The translations under genes were made by a program, and so were the position numbers. 64,000 nucleotides of DNA from Limonium bicolor (taxonomy: Eukaryota > Streptophyta > Magnoliopsida > Caryophyllales > Plumbaginaceae): assembly GCA_023374045.1 (NCBI GenBank), contig CM041779.1, forward strand, positions 149,359,485 through 149,423,484, given 5' to 3'. Under the pieces are notes generated by a model. The model saw nothing but the letters and a program-made list of their open reading frames with translations, had not been told where the DNA came from and did not search any database. Positions 11,514 to 24,029 of this stretch are shown in pieces (position 1 is the first letter of the stretch; each line of letters starts with the position of its first letter).

Positions 11514-13236
11514 CCTTCACCTAACGTATCTATCAATTAACTAATCAATCTCAGTTGCAGCACACAATTTGATCCTCTAATTTTCAACCACTGGCTACTG
11601 TTTCGTACAAACAAACATGTGGCAGATAAAGGCAATAGCAGAAAATAATTTTTGAACTTACCTTTGTCAGATGCCTAGTTTTTCCTCGTCAATAACAAAT
11701 GCTTCAATGCACAATGTATAAGGAGGAACTACATATTAATACAAAATGGATTAGATACAAGTGGATCTATAGTATGAATAGTACTTAACTCAGCGCAAGC
11801 AGAGAAAAACACTTACGAATGCAATTCCAAATGCACTGGAAGTCTGAAATCGACAATGGGTATATAAAAAAACCCAAGCAGATAGCAGTGAATGCCAATC
11901 TTTGGTATATTTATTGCAATTCAAGGCAGTGGTTACCAATCAACTCAATTCAGAAAAGGAGTATCAGGTGAGAGTAATGGTGGTTTTGAATTGCAGTAGC
12001 AGAGGGAGATAGAACGAACGAAGAGGGAGGAGAACGTGTTGCTTACTTGGCAATGGTAATATGTGTAAATTTGGGAAAAGGACAAAGGGTAAACTTGTAT
12101 TTTTAACTGGGTAAAAAAAACCCAAAAGCAGCAAAACCAACATTTATGATAAAGGTCGTTTTGAGCATTTATCAAACCTTTATCTTGCTCCTTTTTGAAA
12201 AAATAAAGTTGCTTTTTGTGGAAAAACAAGAATAAGCTTGGTATCGAACGGTACCTACTAAAAAGTTTTAACGGTTTGAACTTTTTGTCCAAGTTCGAGA
12301 TAACTACAACAAACTGGGGACGCGGTGCCCATCCCAGACCGCACCGTGCCCATGTGAGATTCATGTGCTCAATAATTCATTTGATTACAATTTTTATTAT
12401 TAACAATCAATCTACACTGTAAATATTTTTAACTGTTTATTAATTTGTATTGTAAATAAACCAACCAGATAGTTATATAAAGAGTTGTAATTGAAATTTC
12501 AATAGAAGTTTTTGGGAAATTTTATAAGAATGAATTTTATGAAATATTCATGATGTTTCATTTTTATTATGGGATACCTCAGAGGTTTCATTTTGTTTAC
12601 AAAATACCCTTATATTTCATTTTCATTATGAGATTACCTCTAAGGTTTCCATTTCATTACAAGATACCCCTTCGTGCATATTCTGATATATGATATTGTT
12701 AATATCTCCATTGTACCCTCACACCATATGCTCCACAATAACCTTCGGGATATATAGTTAATTTTATTTAATTAAAATATAAAAAATACACAAATATAAT
12801 TAAAGATCATATACGTATATATAGAACTTTGGTGACCTGCAAAATACATAGAGGATGTTATATCTTAATAATATAAGGAAGCACTAAATTATGTTTGTGC
12901 TGGCTTTGAAAGTTGCTAATCTTTCTAGCATTTTCTAGGTCATTCAAATCAGAGTGATAGTATCAGCTTTTCTGAGGAGGTTGAAGGAGCAGATCATCAT
13001 ATATAACATTTTTCTAATTACCTGTTTGACGTTTTGGAAGAAAAGGAAATGGCAATTGATTTGTTTGTTAGATTGTAGCTAGTTCTCTCCGGTAGCTAGT
13101 GTTGGCAACATGTCCTAGCTAGCTCCATGCTATATGTACTCAATCGACTTTCCATATACTTATATGATACAGGCAATAACTTTGTGGCATGTGTTAACTG
13201 AGTTTTTCGTAGGAGTGTTGTCGATGTAGCTATATA
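11514..13236. other. Non-coding, with degenerate repeat near 12.54-12.68 kb
   Basis: No gene was seen. 12550-12680 has a phrase of about 60 bp repeated twice (GGTTTCATTTTGTTTACAAAATACC and GGTTTCCATTTCATTACAAGATACC), typical of decayed non-autonomous elements. 12290-12350 is a GC-rich island (GGGACGCGGTGCCCATCCC) beside AAGCTTGGTATCGAACGGTACC, which could be a transposon end. Confidence 0.45.
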
Positions 13237-13269
13237 TGGAATGGAATGGAATGGAATGGAATGGAATGG
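13237..13269. repeat. Microsatellite (TGGAA)n
   Basis: About six and a half perfect copies of TGGAA. It is read on the minus strand by overlapping ORFs, which are artefacts. Confidence 0.95.
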
Positions 13270-14656
13270 GCCAATTAATGAGAGTTGGGCGGATCCACCA
13301 TACATTTAATTTAGCACGGGGACTTTCCCAGAGAATAGGGCAGATGGCCGGGATAGCTAATGTAAGCATGCAGGCAATTAAGCATTTTGCTCAAAAAGTC
13401 CACTAGTAGTTTAGGATGAATTGATTGAGCCACGCCACGAGGGCGGCTGCTGCCTATCTAAACATATATACCTCTCTCTCTTTAGTATAACTATAAAGAA
13501 GTTGTGGAAAAGAAAAACTAACCTTTCCTTTTGTGTTTTAACCTTATGCGGTGATATAATGTTATGACGTTAGACAGCAACTCGATGTCCTGTTTCGGTA
13601 GTAACTACACAAAGAGAGAAAGAAAGCGACAGATTAATTGATAGAGTAGTTAGTGCTGGTGCTAATCTTACGAGGAAAAATCAAGAATCAGATCTCGAAA
13701 TCTTTTTCGCTCTTTTTTATTTTTATGCATGCAGCACTAACAGAGGAGGTCATCATGTCAGATGCCCCCTTCAACTTCATGGAGCCCGGCCAGCCGGCCG
13801 GTTTTATAATTAATGTGAATCTACGTACGTGCTACTATTGCGATATACTACTATATATTAGGAGTTAAAGCTGACAGTCAAATTAAGGGAGAAGATATGT
13901 ACATATAGGAAGGAAGATGATGGGTAATTAATCTAGTTGTCAAAACATTGTTATAACAATATGTATAAATTTTTCTTATTCTCATAAAGGATGAACAATA
14001 TTAATAGTTACAGTCAGAATAATAATAAACATTCATCATCAACTACGATCTGTGTATTTATTGTTGAAATCTACAGGGCCCGACTCAACCAATTCCAAAG
14101 GAGCAAGTTTGACCGTCCCATGTTGATGTCATGATGATGTCAAACTGGTTTTAATTGGAGTAGATAAAGGTTTTTGTTTTTATTCATGTTCTTGTTATAT
14201 TCTATACCTATAAAATAGGAAGTGGATCGATGGAGTTAGTTTAATTAGCTAATACACGACACGACAATATATTATCATACGAACAGTACAGTACAGCACG
14301 AGTAAATGCTCTCTGAACCTAAAAAGGTAGAATATTTCGAAATTTATAGTACTTGATTAGTTGGAACAACTACAACAACACCCAAATTAAGTTTGAATTG
14401 ATCATAACCATCCCTTTACTAGTGGATATAGTCCCAAAGCAATAATCATTATTATTACTATATTATCCTTTTCTCTTTTTTCTAAAAAAAACTATTCTTA
14501 CAATCGCTATCAATGTATGTACTATATATATGACTTAATTTGTTATTTAATTAATGTTATATATTGTCGTGGGACCTAACAGGAACTATCTTTCTTGTAA
14601 ACAATGACTAAAGTCTTTGGAAAAAAAAGAAGAAGATAATCATAGAATACGTACTA
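13270..14656. other. Intergenic; one short unassigned ORF
   Basis: At 13755-13868 (+) a short frame starts MSDAPFNFMEPGQPAGFI, has better codon variety than its surroundings and a GC-rich CCCGGCCAGCCGGCCGG stretch. It could be an isolated first exon or a relic, and I recognise no family. The rest is AT-rich with no gene signal. Confidence 0.4.
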
Positions 14657-14892
14657 CTCCCTCCGTCCTGAATTGACCGTCCTGTTTGCTTTATGACATG
14701 TTTTTCCACTTCAATATTAAATATATAAAATAAAATAATTTTAAAAAATTAAATTTTATAACATATAGTTTATCATGTAAGGAACAATATGCAAAACTTA
14801 AATTTTTAAAATTAATTTATCTTATATGTTAAAAATTGAAGTCAAACGACATGTTCAAATAGTAAACAGGACGGTCAATCAGGAGGAGGGAG
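14657..14892. mobile_element. Stowaway-like MITE (Tc1/mariner type)
   Basis: Starts CTCCCTCCGTCCTGAATTGA and ends with the inverted form (TCAATCAGGAGGAGGGAG). The terminal inverted repeats run for about 40 bp, including ACCGTCCTGTTTGCT and its complement. It is flanked by TA on both sides (14655-14656 and 14893-14894), the Tc1/mariner target. Length 236 bp, AT-rich interior, no coding capacity. Confidence 0.92.
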
Positions 14893-15879
14893 TATTACTT
14901 TTCTCCCTGAACGAAAGTTGAAGTACTCTGAAAAAAAAAGTAGTTGAAGTTGAAGTTGGACATCAGAAAGGGCTTAGCGAGCGAGCAGAGATTATTAATA
15001 TTAGGTTAACAAACTCACTCATTTTCAGCAATCCCGCACCGCACTACACCATGAACTGAACTTCGAATACATACAGTAATGGTTGATTCACATTCACATT
15101 CACAACAGGGAAGAATAATCTTAATGTTATTTCAATTCAAGATATAGTTAAAAGCGGGATAGCTAGCAAATGAATAAAACATTCATCATATGATAGATAT
15201 ATGTAATGGGTAGATGTCTTGTCGAAACCCTTGTTTTCCTCATCATGATCATGAAGCAGTAGTACTAGTACTTTAGATAAGATATGATGTGAGGAGGCTA
15301 GGGGTCCCATTTCCTTCATTTTTTATTTTTTGCAAAATGAATATGTTTGCTGTAATTCAGGGGAGGAGGGGTATTGACGTATTGTCGCAATCGTTCGTTA
15401 ATTACTTAATTATGTTCGTGATGTACACTGTTATACTATATATTCTCTCACGGCAACGAATAATCGATCATAATGATAATAATAATAAAAAAAAGTACCG
15501 AACCGAAGTAGCTATTTTTATTTGTGAAGGACACATTTACATTGCAATACCTTATCTTCACCATCAAGATCATGAAAAGATTACTTTTTTTAATTAATAA
15601 TGAAAAAGTAGTAAACATTAAAGAGAAAAAGTGACACTAATACTATAGAATGTAATTAACAACTTTTCCTTTAATCTCCAATACTCACATCTCCTTGTAC
15701 GCCCCATTAATTTCACTTGTCTCTTTCTCACATGTAGTTGGCATGGCATGGCATGGCATATTGATTGAAATCATCATATCTCATTCATCTCTATAATATC
15801 AGTATGCCGTCTCACTAACCTCGTGCCATCTTCAATCTCTGTTTCTTCTAAAAAGCAAACACCAACTAGTTAATTCAAA
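14893..15879. other. Intergenic, upstream of the RING-H2 gene
   Basis: No gene. The ORF at 15289-15597 (+) has no family resemblance and is hydrophobic by chance. A CTATAATAT sequence near 15791-15799, about 80 bp before the ATG at 15880, is a possible TATA element, followed by a C/T-rich leader. GGCATGGCATGGCAT near 15740 is a tiny repeat. Confidence 0.45.
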
Positions 15880-17326
15880 ATGGGCAGAGGAATAGCTCAA
15901 ACATCCGCTACACCACCCAGTAGTACTACTACTACTGCCTCTGATGATCAAGACTCCTCTAAACTATACCCACAAGAACTACAATTGAAACTATACCAAG
16001 CCTTCATCTTCTCAATCCCAATTCTATTTTCCATCATATTGCTTCTTCTCTTCTATCTCTTCTATCTCAAACGCAGAGCTTCAACAACTGAGACGCCACC
16101 GCCGCCGCCTACCACACCCGCCCGGAGATTCGTAGTAGATACTACTACTAATAACCAACCAGCTGCAGCTGCAGGTTTTATTTCATCTGTGACTGTGTCT
16201 GTGAGTATAAACTATCTCTCTCTCTCTCTTGGTAGTGGGTAATTAATTAATTATTCAAAAGGACGTTATTGCTTATATATGTTTCATCCGCGCTTACAGC
16301 CATGGCATACGGGTATGAAAAAGGAACTCATCAAAGAGAAGCTGATGATTATCCAGTTTGATGAAGATTTAAGAGCAAAAGAATCAATGTAAGTTCCAAT
16401 TTACTATTCACGTACATCTACCCATCACTTCAATTCTGAACTGGATAATTCAACCCTGATTTCATCGATTCATCCTTCTCCTTCATGTATACAACTCCAT
16501 TGTCATGACATCTCCGTTTAACTGGACATATCCAAGATAATTTTGAATTCAAAGGAGATACATATTAGTTAGTTAGCTTCGGGATAGAGATTGAGCTTAG
16601 TTTAATAACAGGAATATATTCTTTCAATTAATTCATCACTCAGGATCATGAATGTCAGAAAAGAGCTAGCTAGATTAACAATTACTCATCATGAAAAGCT
16701 ATTATTATTATTAAGGTAGTTTTTCAAAAAAAAAAAAAGCAATTAAGGTAGAGATATGAAACTATACTGTGCCTTTTCGGGGAATACAATGAACTAAAGA
16801 TGAAGAAAGGAGTGGGAGTACAGTGCTCAAAAGAACACCCCAAAAAAAGGAGGAAAGCAACCCACTAACTACATATCTTCAGATTTTTTGATTGATTCTC
16901 CATCATACAGTTTGCTTTTCTTTCTTTTCTCTCTTTAAATGTACCATGATTTCCACGAGTAGAAATCCTAGCTAAATCAGGAATCAACGCACGCACCCAT
17001 AATCATACCTAAGGTTAATTATTGCATTTCGTGAGTTATATATATATCTCATTCCTGCTCACTGACTTGACTGTCCAACAAATGCATAATCATCCACTAT
17101 CAGATGCTGTGTGTGCTTGGGCGAATTCGAGTTGAAAGAAGAGCTAAGACAAGTGCCCTCCTGCAAACACGTCTTCCATTTCGAGTGTATACAGAGCTGG
17201 CTCCGTACCAACACCACTTGTCCACTCTGTAGGTGTCATGTTCTCCTGTTCTCCTCCTCCTCTTCCATGGTTAAGCCATCACCGGTGATTATCAACCCTC
17301 ACGAAGGTGATGGTGGTGATAGGTGA
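15880..17326 (+). CDS. RING-H2 finger protein, ATL-like E3 ubiquitin ligase
   Basis: Three exons (15880-16200, 16300-16388, 17104-17326) give 210 residues in one frame with GT-AG introns. Residues 41-63 form a single transmembrane segment (AFIFSIPILFSIILLLLFYL), followed by basic KRR. After a proline- and threonine-rich linker, exon 2 encodes the conserved pre-RING helix (KKELIKEKLMIIQFDEDL). Exon 3 encodes a complete RING-H2: C138, C141, C157, H159, H162, C165, C176, C179, with the Trp at 169 used in E2 binding. ATL-family proteins are membrane-bound E3 ligases that pass ubiquitin from an E2 to a target, often in stress or defence responses. The ATG was chosen because a membrane segment follows directly and no upstream ATG is in frame. 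It looks intact, with no odd codons. Confidence 0.9.
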
Positions 17327-18289
17327 TGCTAGTGGGTGGTGTTGCTGCAGCTGGCTGCTGGTGTGATTGATCACCAGGGTCGTCGAATATGGCCACTTTC
17401 ATATAGCTAGATATAATTAAAGCCGCCCTTGACATGACTTGATTATTAGTAGCCAGCCAGCAAGCAGTCATGTAAGTAGAGAAGAAAGAAACTAAGCAGT
17501 GGCCTTTGAAATTAATTGAGTCGCTCTCTTAGGTTAGGCAAGATATATATGTATTATCACGTGCGAATAACCTAGCTTGATGGTGCACAAGTACTGCGCC
17601 ACGCTTGTTCGTTTGTGATTTGTTTCTACAGTGTTAATCAATCACCAATGAATGAAATAGTCGTAATATCTTGTAGCTTGGTTTGTTTTTCATCCGCCAA
17701 ATTCCTCTGTTTTTTTTTTTTTTCTTTTAGCTAGGATAATGACAATCAATCTTCTATATATAATTCATGTCCTGTGATCACGAACTTACGATGCAACTGA
17801 AGAATGGAGTACAATCCAACCAATCGTTCACTTTTTTTTTTTTTTGATAAACTTTGCAACTTTCTAATATTCATAAAACAATTACAATACATCAAAAGCC
17901 AGTTAGGCAACCGAGTACTAATTAACCTGGGGATCCCAGTCCAGCTTACAAGCCACATTGATATTTTAAGGGATATTCTCCCCTGTCCATAACAAAGTAA
18001 CATTCAAAACCTGATTTTCCAGTTCACATGCTAGCTAGCTTACAAGGATAGTTATCATACTTGAAGAACGTTTCTAATGAAAAAACTACTAAAACTAGAC
18101 AGCATAGCTTTGATTCTATTACAATCATTTGTTCCCAGCTGATTCTCTCTACTAGTAGCACTAGCAATGAGCTTTAAATGATTGTTCACTGATTGAGAGC
18201 TTTAAATGATTTTACATGAACATACTTGACGCATTATGGGATCAAATTATCGTCACGTCACGTCAAGAGTTTGTAGCTAGCATTACCAA
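17327..18289. other. Intergenic between convergent genes; possible small retroposon
   Basis: 17831-17845 is a run of 15 T followed by about 160 bp (GATAAACTTTGCAACTTTC...CATAACAAAG) that looks like the reverse complement of a poly(A)-ended short retroposon. I saw no clear target duplication, so this is tentative. The ORFs here have no family resemblance. Confidence 0.4.
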
Positions 18290-21200
18290 TCAAGCAGGGG
18301 AGAATTGAACAACAGCTGCAACACTCATCAAGCAAAGAGCCAAGACAAGAAGAACAGACAACAAGGTAATCTTAGACGGCATTCTTCCTTGATCACTTCG
18401 TAGGACCATGGCTTCATAAACCGGCCAAGAATTAAGAACCGCAAAAGTACAGAGCAGTATCTCCAACCCCAAGTTGTTGAATTCACTCCCAGCGAAGCAC
18501 ACCCACATAACACCCGCCACAACCGCCACCAAATTAATTACCGCAGCAATTGAGATTGGGATGAACATGGGTGACTCGACACCGAACTCGTAGATTCCTT
18601 GTTTGTATCTCTTACTGAGGCCGTCCTCTTGGATTTGTTTGGTGGTGATGTTAAATCCTTGGACAGGAATGCCGAGGTGTTGAAGAGTGTACTCTGTGAG
18701 TCCAAATAGAAAGGATGAGAGTCCGCTTATGTTCCACATTCGTTGACAATTCCACCATCGGGGGAATGTTCCTTTTGCTAAGATGAAATCAAGTAAATCT
18801 TGTCCGTATGCTCCTACGAACAAGAACACATATAACATGCCCCATCCGCTGAAGATCTGGATGATGATGGATATCAATTATTATTAAATAAAAAAGTTGA
18901 GTAATGAGTGTAGTATAATATGTAATGAATGCGCACTACTTTAACTTACCTGTGGTAAAAAGGAGACGCCATTGAGAAGAGCGAGCGATGGCAGTAAGGC
19001 GTAAATACAAATGGGTATGGTATATAAGGGCCATATACTATAGTGAGCATAGCCCATAGCCATACTTAACCCCATTGATTTCACACCATACGTAAACATG
19101 CTGTATTCACAGAAAAGAGCTTCAAGAAGACCAACACTCCATCTCTTACATTGACCCAATAAATCCACCAACGTGACTGGAATATCCCCCATAAACGCGG
19201 GTCGATCATCCGGGTTACAGAAGACAGATCTCCAACCTTCACATTGGAGTCGGTATCCTGTGTAGAAATCCTCAACCAGAGATCCGTATCGGAACCCAAT
19301 CTTAGATCCCCACCACCATTGCGATGAAGAACGGGACTCGTAGTCAGCTTCGGCCACACAGTGCGCCAACGCAAGGTTGGGGTTGGAAATAACAGTGTAG
19401 TGGTTTGGGCTGAGTTCAGGGATCTCTGGCTCAATAAAGGAAGATGATGTTGGTCCACCAAAAAAAGCCCGTCTTTGGAAGAAACAATTACTACCAACGT
19501 AGTTAGGCCCACGAAACCCGTCGAATCCTAATGGATTTATCTGGAAGAGACGTTTATGTTCACAAGCGTAAATGTCATTACGATTCATCCCGTGGAAGAT
19601 TTGTGGGAACTGGACGTAACCGAGTTCGGGTCGGATATTTGAGTCGAGAAAGTAGCAGAGGACACGTGTGAGTGTGTGTGGGTTGTTGGAGAAAAAATCG
19701 CAGTCGAGGGTTAAGATTATGGGTGCGTTTGTCATGGTAGCGGAGACACGGAGTAGAGTGTTGAGTGCACCCGCCTTGAAATGGTGTGGATGTGTCTTTG
19801 TTTTTCCTCGTGTAACGTAGATTAAGTTGGGCATTGGTGAACCTGTGGTGTCCACTGATTTATCGTCGAGGAGTAACTGTATGCGTACGTGTTATGTTAT
19901 TATTAGTGAATAAGCAATGTGACCGTGATATAGACTATATATACTATATTGATGATGTACAAAACATGATAAAATATGTCGATGTTGATGATGAGATATA
20001 TAACTATAAGACAAGGTTAATTTGCAGAAAAAAACAAAAATAAAGACCTGAACCACTGGAGGATGATCTTGGCGGGTGAAGTCGTTGGTCCACTTGCTGA
20101 AAGCATTTTGATGTTCAAAGTGTCGTCGTCTAGGTGATGGACGAAATCTTCTTCGCCCACTCGTCCTTTGTCCACAACTCTCTCAACTCTGGTTTTCATT
20201 CGCTCATACATTGTCTACATGACAACTTGTTAATTGATGTTTTCTTAATTTTTAATTCATTCATTAATTAATAATCATATAGTAGTGCTGGGGACGGGGA
20301 GTGTATCACTACTATCACTATCGTATCATTTTTTTTTTAAAAAAAAAGATATCATAAATTATTGTTCTTTACCCATCCAACAAAATCATCACCCTAAAGT
20401 TTTTGCACTCATATATTTCGTAACAAATAGATGAAACTCCAAATCAGATTTCCAATATTGATTGTGGCTCTGATGCTTTGATTGTGTCAGTTTCACGTGA
20501 AGGACACGGCCGCTGGCCAGGCCAGCATGTTTCAGTTACAAGAAAATATGTACAAAAAAATATATATAATAAGTCGATGGCGGGCGTACGCTCTTTCACC
20601 TCACATGTTACTATGCTGACATGATATTTTTATTGGAAAATTACATCTACATCAATGATGTTTAGTGAAATTGTACACTCCACCTACGAGGTTTTAAAAA
20701 TTACTTAGTTTATTCATGTGGTTTCCACTATTTTATATCCGGTGTAAAATCTAAAGTTTTTTAAACTCAAATGTGATCCGTGGGACCCAATAAAACATGT
20801 GACATATCAACATGTTTTCATTGGGTCCCACAGGTCATATATGAGCTTTATAAACTTTGAATTTGACATTGGACAAAAATATAACACCTTTAGCATTATC
20901 CATGTAAAGTTTCATCAATTTTGGACAACATTTAAGCACTTACGTTGATCAAAATTAAAAAAGTTATCGGATGTAAATTAGAGAAAATCCCATGGATGGA
21001 CAAAGTAAGTTTTGAAACCTCATAGGTGGGATGTATATTTCACCAAACATCATGGGTGGAATGTAATTTTTCCAATTTTTATTATAAATTAACTCTCTCG
21101 CTGGGGATTATAGTCAAGATAACTTAACATTACGGTATACCCAGAAAATTCATCACATAAAAAGTTTGTTAATTTACACAATCTTGTAGTTTTTTAAAAA

Positions 21201-22734
21201 GTTTTCTATATACCATAAAAATTAAATTTAATTAGATACCACAAATTACTAACTTAAAAATTTTTAATACCAAAATACTCTACTTGTTAAGAAACATAGT
21301 TAACGGTATTCCACATAAAGATTTTTAATTCACAAGATACCACAATATTTATTAAAATATTCTAAAAATAATAAAAAAATATAAATTTATTAATATATAA
21401 GGCAACATTTTATAAAATTAAAAATTCCAAATATAAAATTATAAAATTATTAAAAATATAAAAAAATACTAAATAGAGAGATTATTGTTCAAAATTTTTA
21501 TTATATTTTTACTTCTTATAATATAAAATATTATAATAAAAATTTAAAATTTATGTAGTAAGATTATAAAATATTAAATTATCCTTCTCTTTATTTTTTT
21601 TTTCAATTTTTAATCAAAATTTTAACTTCTCTAATATAACTATATTTTTTATTATTCCTCATACTCTTAGAGATTATATATAATCATATATATGATATTT
21701 TTTGTTTTTTAAATTTTAATTAAAAGTTAACTTTTATTATTTACTTTTTCATAAAATATAGTTAATAATTTTTGTTGTATTTTTAAATAAAAAATATATA
21801 AAGTGATATTGTATAAAAATATTGTATACTATAGACAAACTAAATAATTTGAGAAAAAATAAAATCATAGTTAAGAGTATTATAGTCTAATATTTTATAT
21901 AATATTATTTTTTATATTTTTATAATATATTTTGATCTTTGATTAGTAATTTATGATATCTGGTGAATTAAAATTATTTTTTATGATATCTATAAATTTT
22001 TTTAAAAAATTATGATATTTTATTAATTAATAAACTTTTTTTAGTGATATCTTATAATTTTGAAAAAAAGAAAAAATATTAAGAAGAGAAGATTGGATTG
22101 AATTTACCTGAATCGCTTCAGACCGGCTGTCAGTGCCACCACAATAGTGGGTCTTAAAGTAAACCTCAGGAGCCCTAACTTCAACTCCATACTCTCTACA
22201 AAACGGCAACCAGTGTTTCGCAAACTTCGCCGCCTCAATAAACGCAAACAGCGTGAGCTGGGACCCGCCATCATCGGACACATAAACGGACAGTTTCTTT
22301 TGTCCACTCTGACTGTAGTAATATTCATACGCCATAACGGATAAGGCGGTATTCACCACTCCCATAGGCGGTTCCTTGTATGGATCTGCAGTACATATGA
22401 ATATGTCAACTGCAGGGATATCATGTTCCGACAGCGTCGTTAGGTTTTCAGGGTATTCCTTCCGGCGTATGGGTTGATAACGGAAGCAGAGCTGAGTAGC
22501 GAACCATTGGAAAGCGAGGATAAGATCCGCAACAAGCAAGAGAATTTGAAGAAAGTGGGGAATGAAGAAGAGGTTGAGTGAGTGATGGTAAAAAAGGGAG
22601 GCGAGGGCGATGGTGTAGATAACGGCGAAAACTCGGTAGAAAGGTGTTCGGCGGAGAGTGGAAGAGGTGTGGAGGGTATTGGTGGTGGTGGTGGTGGTGG
22701 TGATTTTTGGGTGATGTGCAACTGGTTCGTCCAT
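18290..22734 (-). CDS. Cellulose synthase-like protein, CSLG type, with a frameshift in exon 2
   Basis: A family-2 glycosyltransferase of the plant cellulose synthase-like G group, a membrane protein using a UDP-sugar. Four exons: 22108-22734, 20048-20214, 18950-19876, 18290-18856. Exon 1 has two N-terminal membrane segments, TADPYKEPP and the first Asp motif (SDDGGSQLTLF, D154). Exon 3 has LIYVTRGKTKTHPHHFKAG, the second Asp motif DCDFF, VEDFYTGYRLQCEGW with the third Asp, and QCKRW. Exon 4 has the C-terminal membrane segments and the family block FPRWWNCQRMW. Exons 1, 3 and 4 join in phase 0. Exon 2 is 167 nt: it starts in frame (MYERMKTRVERVVDKG) but its conserved end (KWTNDFTRQDHPPVVQ) is in another frame, so one base is missing near 20115-20125. 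This is a recent pseudogene or a sequence error. Some CSLG-related proteins glucuronidate triterpenoids; the substrate here cannot be read. Confidence 0.88.
20635..21074. mobile_element. MITE in intron 1 of the CSLG gene
   Basis: Left end GGAAAATTACATCTACATCA and the right end, read in reverse complement (TGGAAAAATTACATTCCACC), match over about 65 bp, including ATGATGTTTRGTGAAAT and CACCTAYGAGGTTT. ATTTTTATT flanks both sides (20626-20634 and 21075-21083). Reading the end as TGGAAAA gives an 8-bp duplication (hAT-like); reading it as GGAAAA gives 9 bp (Mutator-like). Length about 440 bp, no coding capacity. Confidence 0.85.
21084..22080. other. Very AT-rich intron sequence
   Basis: The rest of CSLG intron 1 is almost pure A/T with no gene, only runs such as TATAAAATTATAAAATTATTAAAA. 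It repeatedly contains phrases like GATACCACAAATTAC that resemble the low-complexity non-autonomous repeats elsewhere in the window. Confidence 0.6.
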
Positions 22735-24029
22735 GGTTCTAGGAACATACGTAGGACGTACGTGTGGTAACTGTGGATGAGTAACGACGCCTGTAGGGTT
22801 AAAGGGAACTTATTTATAAATGGTGGGCGCGTGTCTTGTAGTAATTATTAGACTTCATAATAGGATAAGAGACATGTTGTGATGTCCTTGTTTAAACTAC
22901 CTAGCTACAGTGTCTTGTATTTGAATGTATTAATGTATTATGTATGTTGGCCATCTGCTAAGTTAAATTCGATCGTTTAATTATGATTAGCACACTAATT
23001 ACCAGAACCAGAAGCCGTGTCCTGGACGCACATGCCATTTGTCACATCTACGATTGATGCATGTATTCTCTTCCCTGATTTTTTGTAGTTGTTTTAGTCT
23101 GACTGTTTTGTGGTTGTTTTATATATGACAGTATATTATTGGCGTAAAATGTAGGACCCACGTGGAGACGACCCAAAACATCCACAATTATACCAATGAC
23201 GAACGCAGTCTTTTTCTTTATTGATTTTATTGACATTGATATTGATAGATATGAATGATTGACGTTAATTATTGAACTTTAATGCATATCATTAACCTTG
23301 TGTATTGGTATTGAGAAAAAGCCATATACAGAACTCCTTTCACAATTTGTGCAAGTTATAATGAAAGTTGAGGGTTTTAATGAGGCCCAAAATTATTAAT
23401 ACCCCTAAGTGTAACACGCAAATTTTAGTAATATATGGTGCAAAACCCGACTTATAAAAAAAAAAAAATGAAGTTGAGTGGACCGGTACGTGGCCCACTA
23501 TATCGGTCTTGCTAATTAATTATCAATCATCAATTTACTTATCTAAATATATCAAGTAACTAAGTCGAAAAAAATAAAAACAAAGCTTCCTGTGAAAATG
23601 CCAAAACTGTAAAGTTTCGGTGTTCCCGGATGTGGTTTTACGTGGTGGTCATGGGATTTGCGGGGGCATCCGAATCTTGTTGGCATGGCATGGGTACAGT
23701 AAGCTATGCATGTGCGTGTTATATTCTTACAGTTTTTGTTTCTTAGTTTGATTTGTGCATATAAAATGTACTATATATAGAAATTCATACATGTACGTAC
23801 TGATTGTGACTCAAAACGATTTCAAATTCAGTTGCGTCATATTCCCTGTAAGGCACAGATACATTAAATACCCATAACCATAATTTAATGATTGACCGCA
23901 TCTAACTGTTGCCTGTTACAGTTTACGGGAAAAAAAATTATTGCCTGTTACTGTTCGACCAAGTTTTTGAAAGACTTCAACTATTACAACCCACTGGTAT
24001 ACAAACATCCATCACCTACAATTAAAGAG
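22735..24029. other. Intergenic, CSLG 5' flank
   Basis: No gene seen. AT-rich with several homopolymer runs. GGCATGGCATGGG near 23682 and scattered CACGTG-like cores (CCCACGTGG near 23160, a G-box core) could be promoter sites of the CSLG gene, but nothing is conclusive. Confidence 0.4.
22811..22818 (-). promoter_or_regulatory. TATA box of the CSLG gene
   Basis: TATAAATA on the minus strand, about 80 bp upstream of the ATG at 22734, within CCATTTATAAATAAG. Position and sequence fit a plant core promoter. The leader between them has no upstream ATG in frame. Confidence 0.6.

Noticed and set aside
12216..12422. Possible Harbinger right end at AAGCTTGGTATCGAACGGTACC
   Set aside because: It looks like a terminal sequence, but I could not find its inverted partner on the left side, so the element limits are left open.
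22440..22748. Proline-rich ORF overlapping the CSLG start
   Set aside because: Another frame of CSLG exon 1. The CSLG frame has the conserved motifs.
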